From IMG/VR virus record IMGVR_UViG_3300044732_001099, positions 22,967-86,966 of that record: a stretch of DNA of 64,000 bases, one strand, 5' to 3'. Below the pieces are notes generated by a model. The model made no database searches, was not told where the DNA came from, and saw only the letters and a program-made list of their open reading frames with translations. Every line of letters begins with the position of its first letter. Position 1 is the first letter of the stretch. The translations under genes were made by a program, and so were the position numbers. Of the stretch, positions 62,703 to 64,000 are shown in pieces. The DNA comes from a virus.

Positions 62703-64000
62703 TATACGGAGAGTTTTATCCAGTGCCATTAGAAAGCTTACCAAAAGACGAGCAAGAAAAATATGCTAAGTCTTTAATGGATAGCTATATAGAGCAGAAT
62801 CATAGAGATGGTGGGCTTCAAATGAATGTTCCACTTGAAAGCACTTCTGTCCGTTCTCGTATGGACAAAATAACTTATTGCCGCGCTCTTTGGAATAACG
62901 AACTTGATGATGCAAGGTTTGGTTATCTGTACAATAAGATAGACAAGCAAGTTCATGACAGTCAATCTGGAATAGATGATATTATTACTCTTGAAATGCC
63001 TGCCCGGGTGCGTAACATTCCAATAGTAAGACCAAAGCTACAAGCACTTATATCTGAAGAAATGTCAAGACCTGTTGTTACCAAAGTAATTGGAATGACA
63101 GATGAAATAGTTGGTAAGAAACTAGAAAACATTAAGAATGACATCTTAGATAAGCAACTGCAAAAGATAAAGCAGAACCAACTTATAAATGCTACCAATC
63201 AAGCTTTGCTTCAAATGCAACAGCAAATGATGCAGCAGTTAGCTCAGGACCCGCAGGCGCAACAGATGATTATTCAGATGCAAGTTGAGTTAGAGCATTT
63301 GCAAAACTTACTACAGAATGATATTGTAATAACAAGTGAAGAAGTAAGAAGAATCAGAGAATATTATCAGTATTCACATAAAGAGTTTGAGGAAAAGCTT
63401 TGTTCACAAGCGTTAGAAGAGTTTGTAGATAGCAAAAGGTTACGACACCTGATGAATAACTTCTTTGAGGAAATGATGATTACTGGTGAGCCTGTTTGGT
63501 ATTGCGACTGGGAACCTGGATTATCTGAGCCCGAAGTTAGATTGATAAGACCTGAATATCTTTGGTATCAAGCAAACGAAGCAGCAAAGTATTTACACGA
63601 ACTAGATTGGATAGTAGAATATAGTCCAATGTCAATAGGACAAGTTATTCAATATTACGGAGCAGACATAACAGAAGAAAACTTAGAAACATTAAGAAGC
63701 GAGTTTCCAATGTTTTCACAAGATGCGTGGTACAGAACAAATCTTACAAACTTCCCAGATGGTAGTCCATCGGGTTGGTATAGTGGCAATGATTATTTGT
63801 ACTCACACCAAGTAGACACTTATAAAGTAAATTGGAAAGAACAAGTTGAAGTTTATGCATTGTATTCAGAAAACAAAAACGACACTCCCTACTTCTCGGA
63901 GAAGCCGCCTTTCGTTAAATTCCTCACGCCGGAAGAGTATAAAGATCTTACTGCCACAGAATCAAAAAGAAAGCGTCTTGAAAAGAAAGGACAAAAAATA
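62699..64000 (+). CDS. Portal protein (3' partial)
   Basis: 434 residues visible; the frame runs through the right edge. It starts with ATG inside the TerL stop (ATGA). Portal features: residues near 106-125 read VRNIPIVRPKLQALISEEMSRP, a pattern typical of crAss-like and other Bacteroidota phage portals, then a long helical Gln/Met-rich crown-like helix (LLQMQQQMMQQLAQDPQAQQM), a NNFFEEMMITGEPVWYCDWE segment, RLIRPEYLWY, and later strands. Portals form a dodecamer at the vertex and dock TerL. The missing capsid genes should follow outside the window. Confidence 0.85.
   Translation, partial: MIYGEFYPVPLESLPKDEQEKYAKSLMDSYIEQNHRDGGLQMNVPLESTSVRSRMDKITYCRALWNNELDDARFGYLYNKIDKQVHDSQSGIDDIITLEMPARVRNIPIVRPKLQALISEEMSRPVVTKVIGMTDEIVGKKLENIKNDILDKQLQKIKQNQLINATNQALLQMQQQMMQQLAQDPQAQQMIIQMQVELEHLQNLLQNDIVITSEEVRRIREYYQYSHKEFEEKLCSQALEEFVDSKRLRHLMNNFFEEMMITGEPVWYCDWEPGLSEPEVRLIRPEYLWYQANEAAKYLHELDWIVEYSPMSIGQVIQYYGADITEENLETLRSEFPMFSQDAWYRTNLTNFPDGSPSGWYSGNDYLYSHQVDTYKVNWKEQVEVYALYSENKNDTPYFSEKPPFVKFLTPEEYKDLTATESKRKRLEKKGQKI

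Overview
The window is one continuous stretch of an AT-rich tailed-phage genome. It carries a large terminase, the start of a portal gene, tail-fibre proteins, two peptidoglycan hydrolases, holin-like and spanin-like proteins, and a recombination module. Starts sit behind A-rich leaders without Shine-Dalgarno boxes (for example AAAATAAAACC-ATG, or TTTAAAC 10-20 nt upstream), which points to a Bacteroidota host. TAA, TAG and TGA are all used as stops, so there is no sign of recoding. The first gene is open at the left edge and the portal gene runs off the right edge. No major capsid gene, DNA polymerase, primase or integrase is visible, so the full genome must be longer.

Layout. (1) 1-29029, plus strand: three large proteins of probable virion or injection function, then a single 7,503-residue reading frame. 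That giant protein contains an SF1 helicase (Walker A at residue 1476), two zincin-type HExxH motifs (2486 and 6095), a region with the motif series of the crAss-like DFDID RNA polymerase (here DQDVD at 4685-4689) and a hydrophobic C-terminal segment. (2) 29033-32919, plus: two structural proteins, a tail-collar fibre with His-rich tips, and an amidase endolysin. (3) 32908-51474, minus: some 35 mostly small, tightly overlapping genes. Recognisable ones are a spore-photoproduct-lyase-like radical SAM protein, a RadC/JAB protein, a large ParB-like protein, an SSB, an ERF annealing protein, a GH73 glucosaminidase and Gp157. There are also several exported or membrane proteins, a tRNA-like element and several rho-independent terminators. 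(4) 50804-51096: a gap holding a perfect 16-bp parS palindrome. (5) 51636-54514, plus: a G-rich small-gene cluster, a class II aminoacyl-tRNA-synthetase-like core, a spanin-like protein and a RusA resolvase, closed by a terminator. (6) 54616-64000, plus: fibre and virion genes, two holin-like genes, TerL and portal.

How it fits together. The late genes run from fibres and holins into TerL, portal and (off the edge) capsid genes. If the genome is circular they continue into the left-edge genes. The giant protein is best read as a polyvalent virion protein delivered with the DNA, which would bring polymerase and helicase activities into the cell and start early transcription. The minus-strand operon would then supply ssDNA binding, annealing and host-modifying functions, and RusA would resolve branched DNA before packaging. 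The parS site and ParB-like protein suggest a link to host chromosome segregation or plasmid-like maintenance. All functions come from motif recognition by eye; no database search was possible.
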